Source: a virus. Taken from it: DNA of 64,000 bases. Below, piece after piece: positions 50,612 to 59,509 of the stretch. The notes under the pieces are model-generated. The model did no database searches. It saw nothing but the letters and a program-made list of their open reading frames with translations, and was not told where the DNA came from. Position 1 is the stretch's first letter, and each line of letters opens with the position of its first letter. The position numbers and the translations under genes were made by a program. The stretch lies in the IMG/VR virus record IMGVR_UViG_3300050021_000713, positions 1-64,000 of that record. One strand, 5' to 3'.

Positions 50612-52671
50612 TTCGGAAGAAGCACACCGACGCCGATCTTCTCGGCGTCATCGATCCCTATCGTATCCACGATGAAGAGGACGAGTACAACCCGGAGAAC
50701 CTGCTGGATCAAGTCGAAGTTGCGTTGCGTAACAACTTCGACACCCGGCTCTCAGGCATGTTGGACGAACGGCAGATCCAGCGGTACGCGAATTTCTACG
50801 AGTTCGCGCGTCGTGGTTTGAACATCGCGCCGTTTCCGAGGCAGCTGCAGGTGATCATGCAGTCCTACGGCGAGATCTGCATGTTCTGCTCCGACCACGA
50901 CACAGCGTTGAACATGTTCGACCAGGACATGGACGTGATCTTCGACAAGGTCAAGTTCATGCGCTACGGCGTGTGCCCGGAATGCAAGCGCACGCGGCTG
51001 GACATGATCCGGAACCGGCTCTGGGAGTACCCGAACCGGATCGCACTGCTCGTCGGCCAGCGCGGTGGCAAGAACATGACATTGGGCATGGCCAGCCTGT
51101 ACCAGGACCATCTGTACCTGACGCTGCAGAACCGGGACGGGAAGCGCGTGAGCCCATACGAGTACTTCGGGTTGCTGCCGACGTTCGTGCGCCAGGCCTT
51201 CACCGGTGTGACCGCCCAGCAGGCCTTGGATAACATTTGGGCGCAGATCGTCTCCCTGCGCAACGAGAGTTCCTGGTACAAACAATACCACGAGTTCCTG
51301 GACTACAACGGCAAGCGCATGGGCCAGGAGTTGTACAAGGTCTCAGACACGTTCATCGCCTACAATCACAAGCGCATGGGCTCGACGATCAAGACCCCGG
51401 ACAAGCGCAAACTCCGTGGTGCGACGCGGTACTTCACCGCGATCGATGAAATCTGTTGGTTCAACAACACTCTGTCCGAGTCCGCGGAAAAGAAGGTCGG
51501 CGACGTCCGCGAGGTCTGGGTGTCGTTGAACAACTCCCTTCGTACGATCCGCAACGAAGCGGATCGGATGATGCGCGCCGGCATCTACGACTGTCCGAAC
51601 GCGTACTCGATGGACATCTCCAGCCCGTTCGACGTCAACGACATCCTGTCCCAGATCCTGCGCGAAGCCAAGACGAACAAGCGCATTCAGGTTGGGCACT
51701 ACGCCACCTGGGAATTCAACCCGCGTTACACCCAGGAGTCGCTCGCGGAAGAGTTCGTCAAGGATCCGGAGATCGCCTGGCGTGACTTCGGCGCCATTCC
51801 GCCGCTGTCGAACCAGCCGTGGATCTCGGAGCCGAAGGCGGTCATCGACATCGTACGCAAGACCCGGGATCCAATCCAGGTCACGTACAAGATCAAAACC
51901 AGTGTCAACAGCTTCGGCGACCGCACGATGTGGTTCGAACTTGGTATCTGCAACCTCGCTGGTGCTGGCCGTGTGATCGCCTTGGACAACGGACTGAGCA
52001 ACAACGCGTTCGCCTGCAGCATCGGCAGCATCGAAGCCGGTGGGAAGACGCGCATAGACACCACGTTCATGCTCAAGCCATCGCCGACGTGCAAGATCAA
52101 CCTGGACAAGATGTGGACCGACTTCGTGTTCCCGTTGGTCAAGGCGTCGAAGGCGGTCATCGTCGTGTACGACCACTGGGCGTCGATCCAGCACGTGCAG
52201 CAGCTGCGTGACATCGGTGTCGACGCCCGGCAGCATACGTTAACACCTCTCAACTTCAACGCCATGCGCGCATCGATCTTCTCCGGCACGGTTTCGTACC
52301 CGTTCACGGAGTTCTCGTTGGCTCCGATCCTGGACCGGTCCGCGGATGTGGACCTGATCGCGACCGCGCAGGACAAGCCAAACTTTTCGTTGGCGCTGCA
52401 GACACTCACCGTGCGCGAAGTCGGAGGCGGCAAGGTGGTCAAGCCGAAGTACGGAGACGACGACGTCTTCCGTACCGCGGCGTTGGTGCACGCCATGGTA
52501 GCGGATCCGGACGTGGCCAAGAAACTCATCCTCGGCGGCCTGGCCAACGGGTTGCAGCAGGCGCGACGTACCATGGGTTTCGTCAACGGGTTGAGTTCTG
52601 GTGCAACTCCTAGTGGAGGAAACGGAAGGATCGCACACATGCGGTCGATGTCCGGGTCCTCCAGACGCTAA
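50608..52671 (+). CDS. terL: terminase large subunit
   Basis: 687 residues. ATPase: variant Walker A L-V-G-Q-R-G-G-K-N-M near 149-158, Walker B F-T-A-I-D-E-I near 277-283. Nuclease domain: V-I-A-L-D-N-G (about 455), V-I-V-V-Y-D-H-W (about 515) and a final D-D-V-F-R-T-A-A-L-V-H. Two C-x2-C pairs near 94 and 118 add a zinc site. It packages DNA through the portal and cuts it. The start is TTG 50608, overlapping the upstream stop (TTGA), which implies coupling. Confidence 0.9.
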   Translation: MIRKKHTDADLLGVIDPYRIHDEEDEYNPENLLDQVEVALRNNFDTRLSGMLDERQIQRYANFYEFARRGLNIAPFPRQLQVIMQSYGEICMFCSDHDTALNMFDQDMDVIFDKVKFMRYGVCPECKRTRLDMIRNRLWEYPNRIALLVGQRGGKNMTLGMASLYQDHLYLTLQNRDGKRVSPYEYFGLLPTFVRQAFTGVTAQQALDNIWAQIVSLRNESSWYKQYHEFLDYNGKRMGQELYKVSDTFIAYNHKRMGSTIKTPDKRKLRGATRYFTAIDEICWFNNTLSESAEKKVGDVREVWVSLNNSLRTIRNEADRMMRAGIYDCPNAYSMDISSPFDVNDILSQILREAKTNKRIQVGHYATWEFNPRYTQESLAEEFVKDPEIAWRDFGAIPPLSNQPWISEPKAVIDIVRKTRDPIQVTYKIKTSVNSFGDRTMWFELGICNLAGAGRVIALDNGLSNNAFACSIGSIEAGGKTRIDTTFMLKPSPTCKINLDKMWTDFVFPLVKASKAVIVVYDHWASIQHVQQLRDIGVDARQHTLTPLNFNAMRASIFSGTVSYPFTEFSLAPILDRSADVDLIATAQDKPNFSLALQTLTVREVGGGKVVKPKYGDDDVFRTAALVHAMVADPDVAKKLILGGLANGLQQARRTMGFVNGLSSGATPSGGNGRIAHMRSMSGSSRR

Positions 52672-52685
52672 CACGGGAGAAGCTG

Positions 52686-53087
52686 GTGAACATCAAGACC
52701 TACATTGAGCAAGTAGCCCGCGAGAGTCTCGGCGTCACCGCCAGTACCGTTTCCAGCGATCGCTCCGCAATGAGCGCTATCGCCATCGCCCGCACCGTCG
52801 CCGCGGACTTCACCCGGGCCGGAATCCCGGTGACCGCGGACCTGACGGACTCGTACAAGAAGCAGATCGACATGCTGGTGCAGCGCATGCATGCAAAGCG
52901 TACACCACTCGACGAACGTGTTGTTGTTCCGTACACGGCGAAGCTCGGCGAACACAACCCTGCCTTGGCGGCGCTGAAGGATCCGCTCACCAAGGAACCT
53001 CTGGTCGACGTCGTCCTGGCCAAAGGCCGGCACGCCCTCTTCAATCCCGCCAATCGAGTCGTACATCCGATTCCCGTGACAGCCTGA
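52686..53087 (+). CDS. hypothetical protein, 133 aa
   Basis: GTG 52686 with GGGAG upstream. Helical N-terminal half, then a mixed domain. It sits between terminase and portal and is probably structural. No family recognised. Confidence 0.6.
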   Translation: MNIKTYIEQVARESLGVTASTVSSDRSAMSAIAIARTVAADFTRAGIPVTADLTDSYKKQIDMLVQRMHAKRTPLDERVVVPYTAKLGEHNPALAALKDPLTKEPLVDVVLAKGRHALFNPANRVVHPIPVTA

Positions 53088-53092
53088 TCCTT

Positions 53093-53102
53093 CAACTCCT
53101 AG
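53093..53102 (+). promoter_or_regulatory. CAACTCCTAG element overlapping a CTCCTAGGAG palindrome
   Basis: Third intergenic copy of the 10-mer, here merging into GGAGAGGG, 13 bases before ATG 53116. The palindrome places an anti-Shine-Dalgarno-like strand against the ribosome binding site. Confidence 0.35.
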
Positions 53103-53115
53103 GAGAGGGTCAGGC

Positions 53116-53883
53116 ATGCACGTTTTCGAACTTGTCCAACTTGCCTACGCGGCGGAGCAGGTCCACGTAACCGTAAGGTACGCGAACGATTTGGTACAGC
53201 TGCACGCGCTCGCTGAGGCGAAGTACGAGTTCCTGGACCTCGTGTCCATGGTTTCAACCGGCTTCGACCTCAGCAAGCCCGAGGCAGAGCTGGTTCGAAT
53301 CATCAAGAGCACGGTCCTGAACAAGGTCACAACCGATGGGAATGTGATCTTCGCTGGCCGGCGTGCCGCGAAAGGCCCTGGAAGCTCGTCGGTGCCGTTC
53401 ACGGACTTCTTGAACGCTTGCAGTTTCGTCGAACCGTTCCGCTTCAGTGTCAACGACACCGAGAAACCGGCCTACCGCACCTCCAACTACCAGTTCGTCA
53501 TGATCTACGACACGCCGACTACTGTAGGCAGTATCGGCAAGGTCACGTTCGTCGAATTCAACACCCGACGCAAGATCTCGGGGTTGTCACTGCGGAAGCT
53601 GCGCGCGAACCTGGCGGAGTACGCGGAGAACGTTCCGAACGAACGCGGTGTCACCGGGTCGCAGAAGCGTACCGGTAACGCACCGTCGGCGGCAAAGGTC
53701 GCGCAAACCAAGGAAACGAGCGTCAACATTCCAAATCACATTCACAAACCTGTTGACCTCTCCGGCGCGCAAGGCAAGCGCTTCACCAGTTTTGAGGATC
53801 TCGGCTCATGCCTGCTCTCAGCGTTGCTCGTGCTTGCGCCGGCTGTGCTGTTCACGGTTCAACGACTTCAGTTTCGTTGTTGA
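53116..53883 (+). CDS. hypothetical protein with C-terminus replaced by TnpB insertion
   Basis: 255 residues as read, but the last 30 codons (from 53791) lie in an inserted element and give a hydrophobic, unrelated end. Codons up to 53790 end G-K-R-F-T-S; joining them to 55118 gives I-K-T-Y-R-A and TGA at 55136-55138, three bases before the portal GTG. The original product was thus about 231 residues. It is probably structural, between terminase and portal; no family recognised. Confidence 0.7.
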   Translation: MHVFELVQLAYAAEQVHVTVRYANDLVQLHALAEAKYEFLDLVSMVSTGFDLSKPEAELVRIIKSTVLNKVTTDGNVIFAGRRAAKGPGSSSVPFTDFLNACSFVEPFRFSVNDTEKPAYRTSNYQFVMIYDTPTTVGSIGKVTFVEFNTRRKISGLSLRKLRANLAEYAENVPNERGVTGSQKRTGNAPSAAKVAQTKETSVNIPNHIHKPVDLSGAQGKRFTSFEDLGSCLLSALLVLAPAVLFTVQRLQFRC

Positions 53884-53950
53884 TCGCTCAACAACCAGCG
53901 CCGATGTCTCCCCGTGCGTAGACACCAGTAATGGTGTCGGTTCAGGACAA
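53791..53950 (-). ncRNA. predicted omega/reRNA of TnpB (approximate ends)
   Basis: TnpB guide RNAs come from the 3' end of the tnpB transcript and run across the right end. The scaffold would end near 53791, and the guide would be the flanking + strand gene sequence just below 53790 read on the - strand (starting ACTGGTGAAGCGCTTGCC). The boundaries are inferred from the family, not read directly. Confidence 0.35.
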
Positions 53951-55077
53951 GCCGTCCCTACCTTGTGAATGACTGCTGCGGCCGCTTGATCGCGGTCCCA
54001 CTTCTTTCCGCAACTTGGACAGGCCCAGCTGCGTACATATAGTGGTAGCCGCTCTGGTGTCTTGTACCCGCAGTCCGGACATACTCCGGTGCTGCGCTGG
54101 AAGCGCGGGATCGCAACCACACTTCCACCACAAACTCTTGCTTTGTACGTGATATGGTGCCTGATTGCACCGAAACCAGAATCGAGAAGTGCGCCCGCGA
54201 TATTATGGTTACGCGCTAGTCCCGCACGGTTCATGTCCTCAATACAGACAGCACGAAACTCGTTCGTGATCCTGGTTGTCATCTTGTGCAAGGCATCAGA
54301 TCTGACGTTGGCTACACGAGCATGGACACGCGCGAGCTGCCTCTGCCTCTTGACAGCGCGATTGGACTTCTTCGCTCCCGTGCGTTTCCGCGCCTGTTCC
54401 TGGCGGCTGCAGCCGCGCTGTAACCGCTTCAGCTTCACTGTCGCCGCGCGTAGTGGTCTCGGGTTCGGAAACACCTGGGTACCATCCTGAAGTGGATGTG
54501 AGAGCACAGCCAAGTGCTTGATCCCGAGATCAATGCCTACAGACTCTTGCTGGTGCCGCACAGGAGTAATGTCCGACATTTCAACAGCGACACTCAGGTA
54601 CCATCGATCCGCGGTTCTGGAAACGTTACCGCTGAGTATCTTGCCTTGGAACCGAAGCTGCTCCCGCATACGCACAAAGCCGACGTGCGGTATCCGTACC
54701 CGCTTCTGCTCCAGCATGAACTGATCGTTCCATAGCGCGAAGCTGTCCCGGGATTTGTTCTTGCGCTTGAACTGTGGGTACCGGACCTTCCCGGTCCGCA
54801 AGCCGCGGAAGAAGTTCTGGAACGCAGTTCCAAGATCCAGCACAGCCTGGGCACCGGCGCACTTCGTAACCTCGTACGACCACGGGAACTCCTGGCGCCG
54901 AACCTGGTTCCATTGCGCTTTAAGTTTAGAGGCACTCGGCTTCTCTCCTGCGGCATGTTGCCGCTTCCACTCCGCAAGTGCCCAGTTGTATGCAAAGCGT
55001 GAGACACCGCACGCGCGATGGAAGTACGCGGCCTGTGCCAGCGTCGGATTCAAGGCTATGCGGTGGGAGAGGATCAT
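53818..55077 (-). CDS. tnpB: TnpB RNA-guided nuclease
   Basis: 419 residues from ATG 55077 (M-I-L-S-H-R); the longer open frame upstream runs out of the element. V-G-I-D-L-G-I-K supplies the first RuvC Asp, C-I-E-D-M-N the Glu, and W-D-R-D-Q-A-A-A the last Asp. A zinc finger C-P-D-C...C-P-S-C lies before it. N-terminal OrfB_IS605 helix-turn-helix pattern Y-F-H-R-A-C-G-V-S-R-F-A-Y-N-W-A-L. All catalytic residues present, so probably active. It is the only - strand gene I call. Confidence 0.92.
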   Translation of the reverse strand: MILSHRIALNPTLAQAAYFHRACGVSRFAYNWALAEWKRQHAAGEKPSASKLKAQWNQVRRQEFPWSYEVTKCAGAQAVLDLGTAFQNFFRGLRTGKVRYPQFKRKNKSRDSFALWNDQFMLEQKRVRIPHVGFVRMREQLRFQGKILSGNVSRTADRWYLSVAVEMSDITPVRHQQESVGIDLGIKHLAVLSHPLQDGTQVFPNPRPLRAATVKLKRLQRGCSRQEQARKRTGAKKSNRAVKRQRQLARVHARVANVRSDALHKMTTRITNEFRAVCIEDMNRAGLARNHNIAGALLDSGFGAIRHHITYKARVCGGSVVAIPRFQRSTGVCPDCGYKTPERLPLYVRSWACPSCGKKWDRDQAAAAVIHKVGTACPEPTPLLVSTHGETSALVVERSTTKLKSLNREQHSRRKHEQR

Positions 55078-55141
55078 GGATCTACTAAATCTAATCAAAT
55101 CATAACGTGAGAACAATATCAAAACATACCGGGCGTGACTT

Positions 55142-57325
55142 GTGCCTCCTCTGATGCGCGTAGGGAAGACGCCGGCCGGTTCGTACCTGAACCCGTTGGC
55201 GACGCCGCACCAACAGCGTACGATCGCGAGCGTGACCGGCAACGACGGTGCGACGCTGCAGCCTCGGAACTCGTACCGGCGTGTGCAAGGCTCGAGCTCG
55301 ACCACGGACCGGTACAATCCGGTTCACGAGAACCTGGCCGACAACTCCCTCATCGACGACATCACCCCGAAGTCGGACACGCAGATCGCCAAGCTCTTCG
55401 ACAAGATCTACCGCGACGATCCCGTGTCCGGTTCCGCTGTGGACTTCATCAGCAACTTCTCCTGGTCCGAGTGCACGCTCACCGGCATGCGGGATCCGGG
55501 GAAGATGAAACTGTTCCAATCCGCGCTGGAGATGTTCCAACCGGTTACGCGCATGCCGCTGGTTGAGTCCGAGGCCTTGCGCCAGGGCCGGGCGATCGCA
55601 ACCATGTTGTTCGACGAAGAGAAGCTGACCTGGTCGAATTTCCTGCCTTGGCCTGCAACATCGTGCGAGATCATTCCAAGCCCGATCACGGGCATGCTTC
55701 CGCTGATCGATGTCCATACCGACATGGACACGATGAACTACCTGAAGTCCAAGGACCCACGTGCGCTCCCGGGCCAGAAGGTGTACCCGGACAAGCTGCG
55801 CAAGGCCTTGTTGAGCGGCAAGGCCCAGCTGGATCCGTTGACGACGATGTTCATTCCCAGGCGCGTCTCCATGACGGACTGGAAAGGCACGTCGCTGTAC
55901 TGGCGCATTCTGCCATACTACGCGATCGAGAAAGCGTTACTGCAGTCCACGATCGCGAACGCCAGGCGTCGTACCCGTTCGATCCTGCACATCCAAGCCG
56001 GCATCGATGACCGTTGGGAACCTTCGGACGCCGAACTCTCGGATCTCACTGCGATGTTCGTGGCCACGGAAGAAGATCCCGCCGGCGCCGTGATCGCAAC
56101 CAGGAACGGCATCAACACCAACGAGATCCGCCAAGGTTCCGATCACTGGAAGATCTCGGAGGAGCAGGACAGCCTGCGCCAGGCCAAGCTGGCCGCCCTG
56201 GGTGTGTCCGACGCCATGATCTCCGGTGACGCGAACTTCAACACCGTCGACGCCACGATGACGATCTTCGTGGAATCGAAGAAGGTGTCTCGCGCCCACT
56301 ATACCAGGGAAGTGATCTACAACACCCTGTTCGCGCAGATCGCGCGCGTGAACGGCTTCGTCAAGACCGCTACATCGTCCGCTGACGCTGCACACGGTGT
56401 TCGTACAGGCGGCCGTCGCTTGGTTATGGCGACACCCAGCGTCGACGAGGCAATGAAGATCCCGCTGGATGAGCTGGACATGCCGCGCGTGCACTGGACC
56501 AAGAATCTGAGCCCGCAGTCCGACGCCGCGTACCTCGACGTTTTGGACCGCGCAACAGCCAAGGGCATTCCGGTGACGATGGCGATGTGGGCTTCGGCCT
56601 CCGGCATCGATTTGAACCAGCTCCAGGAGTCGCTACCCGACGACAAGCGATTGCGCGCCAAGCTGGCCAAGTACGCACCGGCACCAGCGGCCGACGCCGG
56701 TGGTGGTTGGGGTGGAGGCGGTGGTGGAGGCGGTGGAGGCGGTGCATTCGGTACCGCGGAACAGAACCGGCGCTTCGTGTTCGAGGCCGACTACTTGGGC
56801 CTGACCGCACTCGCCAGTGCTGTCGGTGTCGACGGTGACGGGAAGCTGCTTGGCTTGGGTGTGGAGGAGATCGTGGACTTCGCTGACGAAGTAACACGTG
56901 ACAATCGAGCCATGGCCATGCTCGAGGATTGGCCGGCACTGCACCACGCCATGCACGACCGCTTGGGTGAAGACAACAAGGTGGAGGCGATGAAGTTCGT
57001 CCTCAACCGTGCCGGCTACACCAAGATCCCGGTCACGGAAGTGATGCTCACCCGTGTCGCGGAGACCGTGGCAGCCACCGCACAGCGTGACGAGACCAGC
57101 GCCGCGCGTCTGGCCTTCCTTCGGGACGAACTGCTCATGATCGCGGAGATGTATGAACGCTCGCAAGTTGCGGCGCAATACAACACCGGAAGCTCGTACG
57201 CCAGCGCGAAACGTCGCGAACGTACCGCCGTCGCAGAAGTGAGTGCCCGGCGTACGCTCGCAGCATTCACAGGCCTGAACGACAAGCTTCCAGCACGACA
57301 GCTTTATTCGGGGTATACAGGATGA
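55142..57325 (+). CDS. portal protein
   Basis: 727 residues from GTG 55142 (ATG 55154 possible). Portal-type features: early S-L-I-D-D-I-T-P-K-S-D-T-Q-I-A-K-L-F-D-K-I-Y, G-S-A-V-D-F, then the R-T-R-S-I-L-H-I-Q-A-G block, W-E-P-S-D-A-E-L, and the S-G-D-A-N-F...T-M-T-I-F-V-E stretch found in myovirus portals. A run of Gly (about residues 519-536, two other residues inside) links it to a helical C-terminal domain. It forms the dodecameric DNA channel docking with the terminase. The upstream sequence was changed by the TnpB insertion, which may affect its expression. Confidence 0.82.
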   Translation: MPPLMRVGKTPAGSYLNPLATPHQQRTIASVTGNDGATLQPRNSYRRVQGSSSTTDRYNPVHENLADNSLIDDITPKSDTQIAKLFDKIYRDDPVSGSAVDFISNFSWSECTLTGMRDPGKMKLFQSALEMFQPVTRMPLVESEALRQGRAIATMLFDEEKLTWSNFLPWPATSCEIIPSPITGMLPLIDVHTDMDTMNYLKSKDPRALPGQKVYPDKLRKALLSGKAQLDPLTTMFIPRRVSMTDWKGTSLYWRILPYYAIEKALLQSTIANARRRTRSILHIQAGIDDRWEPSDAELSDLTAMFVATEEDPAGAVIATRNGINTNEIRQGSDHWKISEEQDSLRQAKLAALGVSDAMISGDANFNTVDATMTIFVESKKVSRAHYTREVIYNTLFAQIARVNGFVKTATSSADAAHGVRTGGRRLVMATPSVDEAMKIPLDELDMPRVHWTKNLSPQSDAAYLDVLDRATAKGIPVTMAMWASASGIDLNQLQESLPDDKRLRAKLAKYAPAPAADAGGGWGGGGGGGGGGGAFGTAEQNRRFVFEADYLGLTALASAVGVDGDGKLLGLGVEEIVDFADEVTRDNRAMAMLEDWPALHHAMHDRLGEDNKVEAMKFVLNRAGYTKIPVTEVMLTRVAETVAATAQRDETSAARLAFLRDELLMIAEMYERSQVAAQYNTGSSYASAKRRERTAVAEVSARRTLAAFTGLNDKLPARQLYSGYTG

Positions 57326-57846
57326 GCAGAGCGCCAGTGGAATCCGGCATCACCCCCAGCAACGTAACCGTTGGGGAGCTGAAGGCTTGGTTCTCGACAG
57401 AAATCTCGCGGATCAAAAGCGACATCGACACCCTCTACGATCGGATGAATTTTCAAGGTCAACAGGGTGCGCTGTCGTCGGCGAAGGTCCATGAGTTGGA
57501 TCCTCTGGTCCAGGCACTCCGAGATCGCGTGCTGACACTGGAGGCGCAGATGCGTGCCGTTGATGCCGCCGGCGACGACGGCATTGTGACTGCGTTGGAA
57601 TTCTCGGAGTACAAGCGCGAGCTCGACAACAAGTTCCGCGACCATTCCGACGCACTGGTCCAGCGCGTGCTGGAAAACAGTATCACCCCGTTGACGAAGA
57701 AGCTGGAAGAGGATCGCGCGAAACTGCAGGTTCTGCAGGAGAAGGTGAACGGGATCATCATCAAGCTCGCGATCGCTACCAGCGTCATCAGCTTCATCGC
57801 CGGCAAGATTATCGAGAGTGTTGCGAAGGTTTACTTCGGACACTGA
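57322..57846 (+). CDS. coiled-coil protein with C-terminal membrane helix
   Basis: 174 residues. ATG overlaps the portal stop. Long heptad-rich helices (about 20-60, 70-145), then a hydrophobic segment (I-I-I-K-L-A-I-A-T-S-V-I-S-F-I-A-G) near the end. The shape recalls XhlA-like membrane-associated proteins or a tail-anchored factor. Function unknown. Confidence 0.65.
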   Translation: MSRAPVESGITPSNVTVGELKAWFSTEISRIKSDIDTLYDRMNFQGQQGALSSAKVHELDPLVQALRDRVLTLEAQMRAVDAAGDDGIVTALEFSEYKRELDNKFRDHSDALVQRVLENSITPLTKKLEEDRAKLQVLQEKVNGIIIKLAIATSVISFIAGKIIESVAKVYFGH

Positions 57847-57867
57847 GCTGTGGAAGGTAACACGACC

Positions 57868-58551
57868 ATGCAAGCACAACAAACGATACAGAGAGCAGTT
57901 GACGAGGCCGAGGTCTCGGTTGACGTCAAATCGCTGTTGCGTGACGACGTCGCCAGGTTCGTCGTCTACTGCCTCGGTGTCGAGCGCTTGAACGTGCACA
58001 GCATGCGCAGTGCCTACATCCACAACTTCTCGGATTCCGCACCGCTGCTGCGCAAGGCCGTGGAAGCGGATTACACGATGAAGATCATCGGGTTCTACGG
58101 CAGCAACTACTTCCGGCTGTTCAACGAGCTCTCGGTCCGACCACACGTGCTCGTTCTCGGGGATCGGTTCCGGGCACCGTACGCGCCGGAGTTCAAGGAG
58201 TGGCTGCGTCGGAACAAACCCGCGGTGCTGCGGCTGCAGAAGCACCGGATCCCGGTGACGGCGTTGCCGAACTCCGACTACTACCTCGGCACGTACTCGG
58301 TGATGGCCACCGCCAGCGTTGTCGACCACAACGTGGTCAGCAGCGAGTTGGACTACGGCGCCTTGATCCACTTGAACTACTGCCGGTACATAACACTCGA
58401 CGACAGCGCTGTGATCGGGACCAAGCAAGAGAACAAGGAGCTGGCGTCGTTGCTCGCGTACGGCATGGACTGCGACAGCACGTTCACGACCGCGTTGTCG
58501 AACCACACGTTCTCACCACCGGTTCCCGAGGATGAGGATGGCGTCGCTTAG
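57868..58551 (+). CDS. hypothetical head/neck protein, 227 aa
   Basis: ATG 57868 has GGAAGG 9 nt upstream; GTG 57850 is possible but would place that sequence inside the gene. Mixed alpha/beta protein with many aromatic residues. It overlaps the next gene by 20 bases. No family recognised. Confidence 0.6.
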   Translation: MQAQQTIQRAVDEAEVSVDVKSLLRDDVARFVVYCLGVERLNVHSMRSAYIHNFSDSAPLLRKAVEADYTMKIIGFYGSNYFRLFNELSVRPHVLVLGDRFRAPYAPEFKEWLRRNKPAVLRLQKHRIPVTALPNSDYYLGTYSVMATASVVDHNVVSSELDYGALIHLNYCRYITLDDSAVIGTKQENKELASLLAYGMDCDSTFTTALSNHTFSPPVPEDEDGVA

Positions 58552-59509
58552 GCCATACCGTCCCGTCGTCGGCGGCGTCACCCGCAACGAACCGGACTAC
58601 GTCACCAGGACCAATACCGACCACCTGGTCGGTCGCGTGCGTGAAGTCGCGCAGGAGCTGGCGCTGCGCGCGGCGCAGAAGACGGACAACGCGTTGTCCA
58701 TCGACACCCGCTGGTTCTACTACTACCGCCGGCGCAACGTCGGCCGCCGGTGCTCGTGCGTGTCCGGAGAACAGGAGAAGGCCTCGGCGACCTGTGGGAT
58801 CTGCTACGGCACCGGTGTCGTCGTCGGTTACGACAAGTACGGGACCTGGACCGAGATCTTGGATTGCACGTACCCGGGTCTGGATCTGATCAACGTCGTC
58901 CAGCGCCCTGAGCCCAGGCCTTCGCGCTTGGTTCTGGATCCGGCCGCGACCAATGGTGTCGTGCAGGCCCGGATCCGACTGCGGCCGAACGCAGGCTACG
59001 TCGACAATCTCCATGTCGCTGCCTCCGGTGCGGTCACGATCACGATGCGGGCGGCGAATACCACGCTGTGGATCCCAGTGACCTCGGACAATCTCGTGAC
59101 GCTGCTGTCGGCACCGTACATCGATGTCCGGGTTCAGATGCACCGGTCCAGCATCCGGGAGCCGAGCCCGACGTTTTTGAAGCTGTTCATCCGCTACGGG
59201 TTGCTGCCGGCTTCCGAGATCCAGCTCCCGGGCGACATCCCGCCGAACACGGAATCGATCTCGCTGCAGGAGTACGGATTCGACGAACAATTCGGCACCT
59301 TGAACTGCGTCATGGGCAGCGCCGGCCACGGCCGCACCAGCAAGATCACGACGTTCTCCAACGAAGACTTCCTGTTCAATCTCGAGCGCGGGCGTTACTG
59401 GAAGATCACGGAGGTGAAGCCGAATTACGCCTTGGGCGTGTACATGAGCTTCGACCTCACCGCGCGGTGGGTGCAGAGCTACGAAGTCTACAGAAGGTTC
59501 CCAACATGA
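58532..59509 (+). CDS. structural protein with DnaJ-type cysteine motif
   Basis: 325 residues. About residues 72-92 hold C-S-C...C-G-I-C-Y-G-T-G, a zinc-binding pattern also found in phage neck/connector proteins. The remaining 230 residues are beta-rich and end in a W-V-Q-S-Y-E-V-Y motif. Position after the portal suggests a neck or head-completion protein. Overlaps the next ATG (ATGA). Confidence 0.65.
   Translation: MRMASLRPYRPVVGGVTRNEPDYVTRTNTDHLVGRVREVAQELALRAAQKTDNALSIDTRWFYYYRRRNVGRRCSCVSGEQEKASATCGICYGTGVVVGYDKYGTWTEILDCTYPGLDLINVVQRPEPRPSRLVLDPAATNGVVQARIRLRPNAGYVDNLHVAASGAVTITMRAANTTLWIPVTSDNLVTLLSAPYIDVRVQMHRSSIREPSPTFLKLFIRYGLLPASEIQLPGDIPPNTESISLQEYGFDEQFGTLNCVMGSAGHGRTSKITTFSNEDFLFNLERGRYWKITEVKPNYALGVYMSFDLTARWVQSYEVYRRFPT

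Larger units (their letters stand above)
53791..55117 (-). mobile_element. TnpB-only IS200/IS605-type element (about 1.33 kb)
   Basis: Contains only tnpB; no TnpA transposase is present. On the - strand the left end follows TTGAT (complement of 55118-55122), the ISDra2-type target motif, and the right end is placed after CTCAAA, where removal restores an intact reading frame. A second TTGAT (complement of 55094-55098) gives an alternative end 24 bases inward. No target duplication, as expected for this family. Confidence 0.75.

Noticed and set aside
52604-52613. CAACTCCTAG copy inside terL
   Set aside because: It is in codons for A-T-P-S near the end of the gene and far from a start; kept only as a count, not as a site.
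56698-56756. Possible CRISPR or tandem repeat array
   Set aside because: It is a coding GGT/GGC repeat for glycine. No direct repeats with spacers were seen anywhere in the window.
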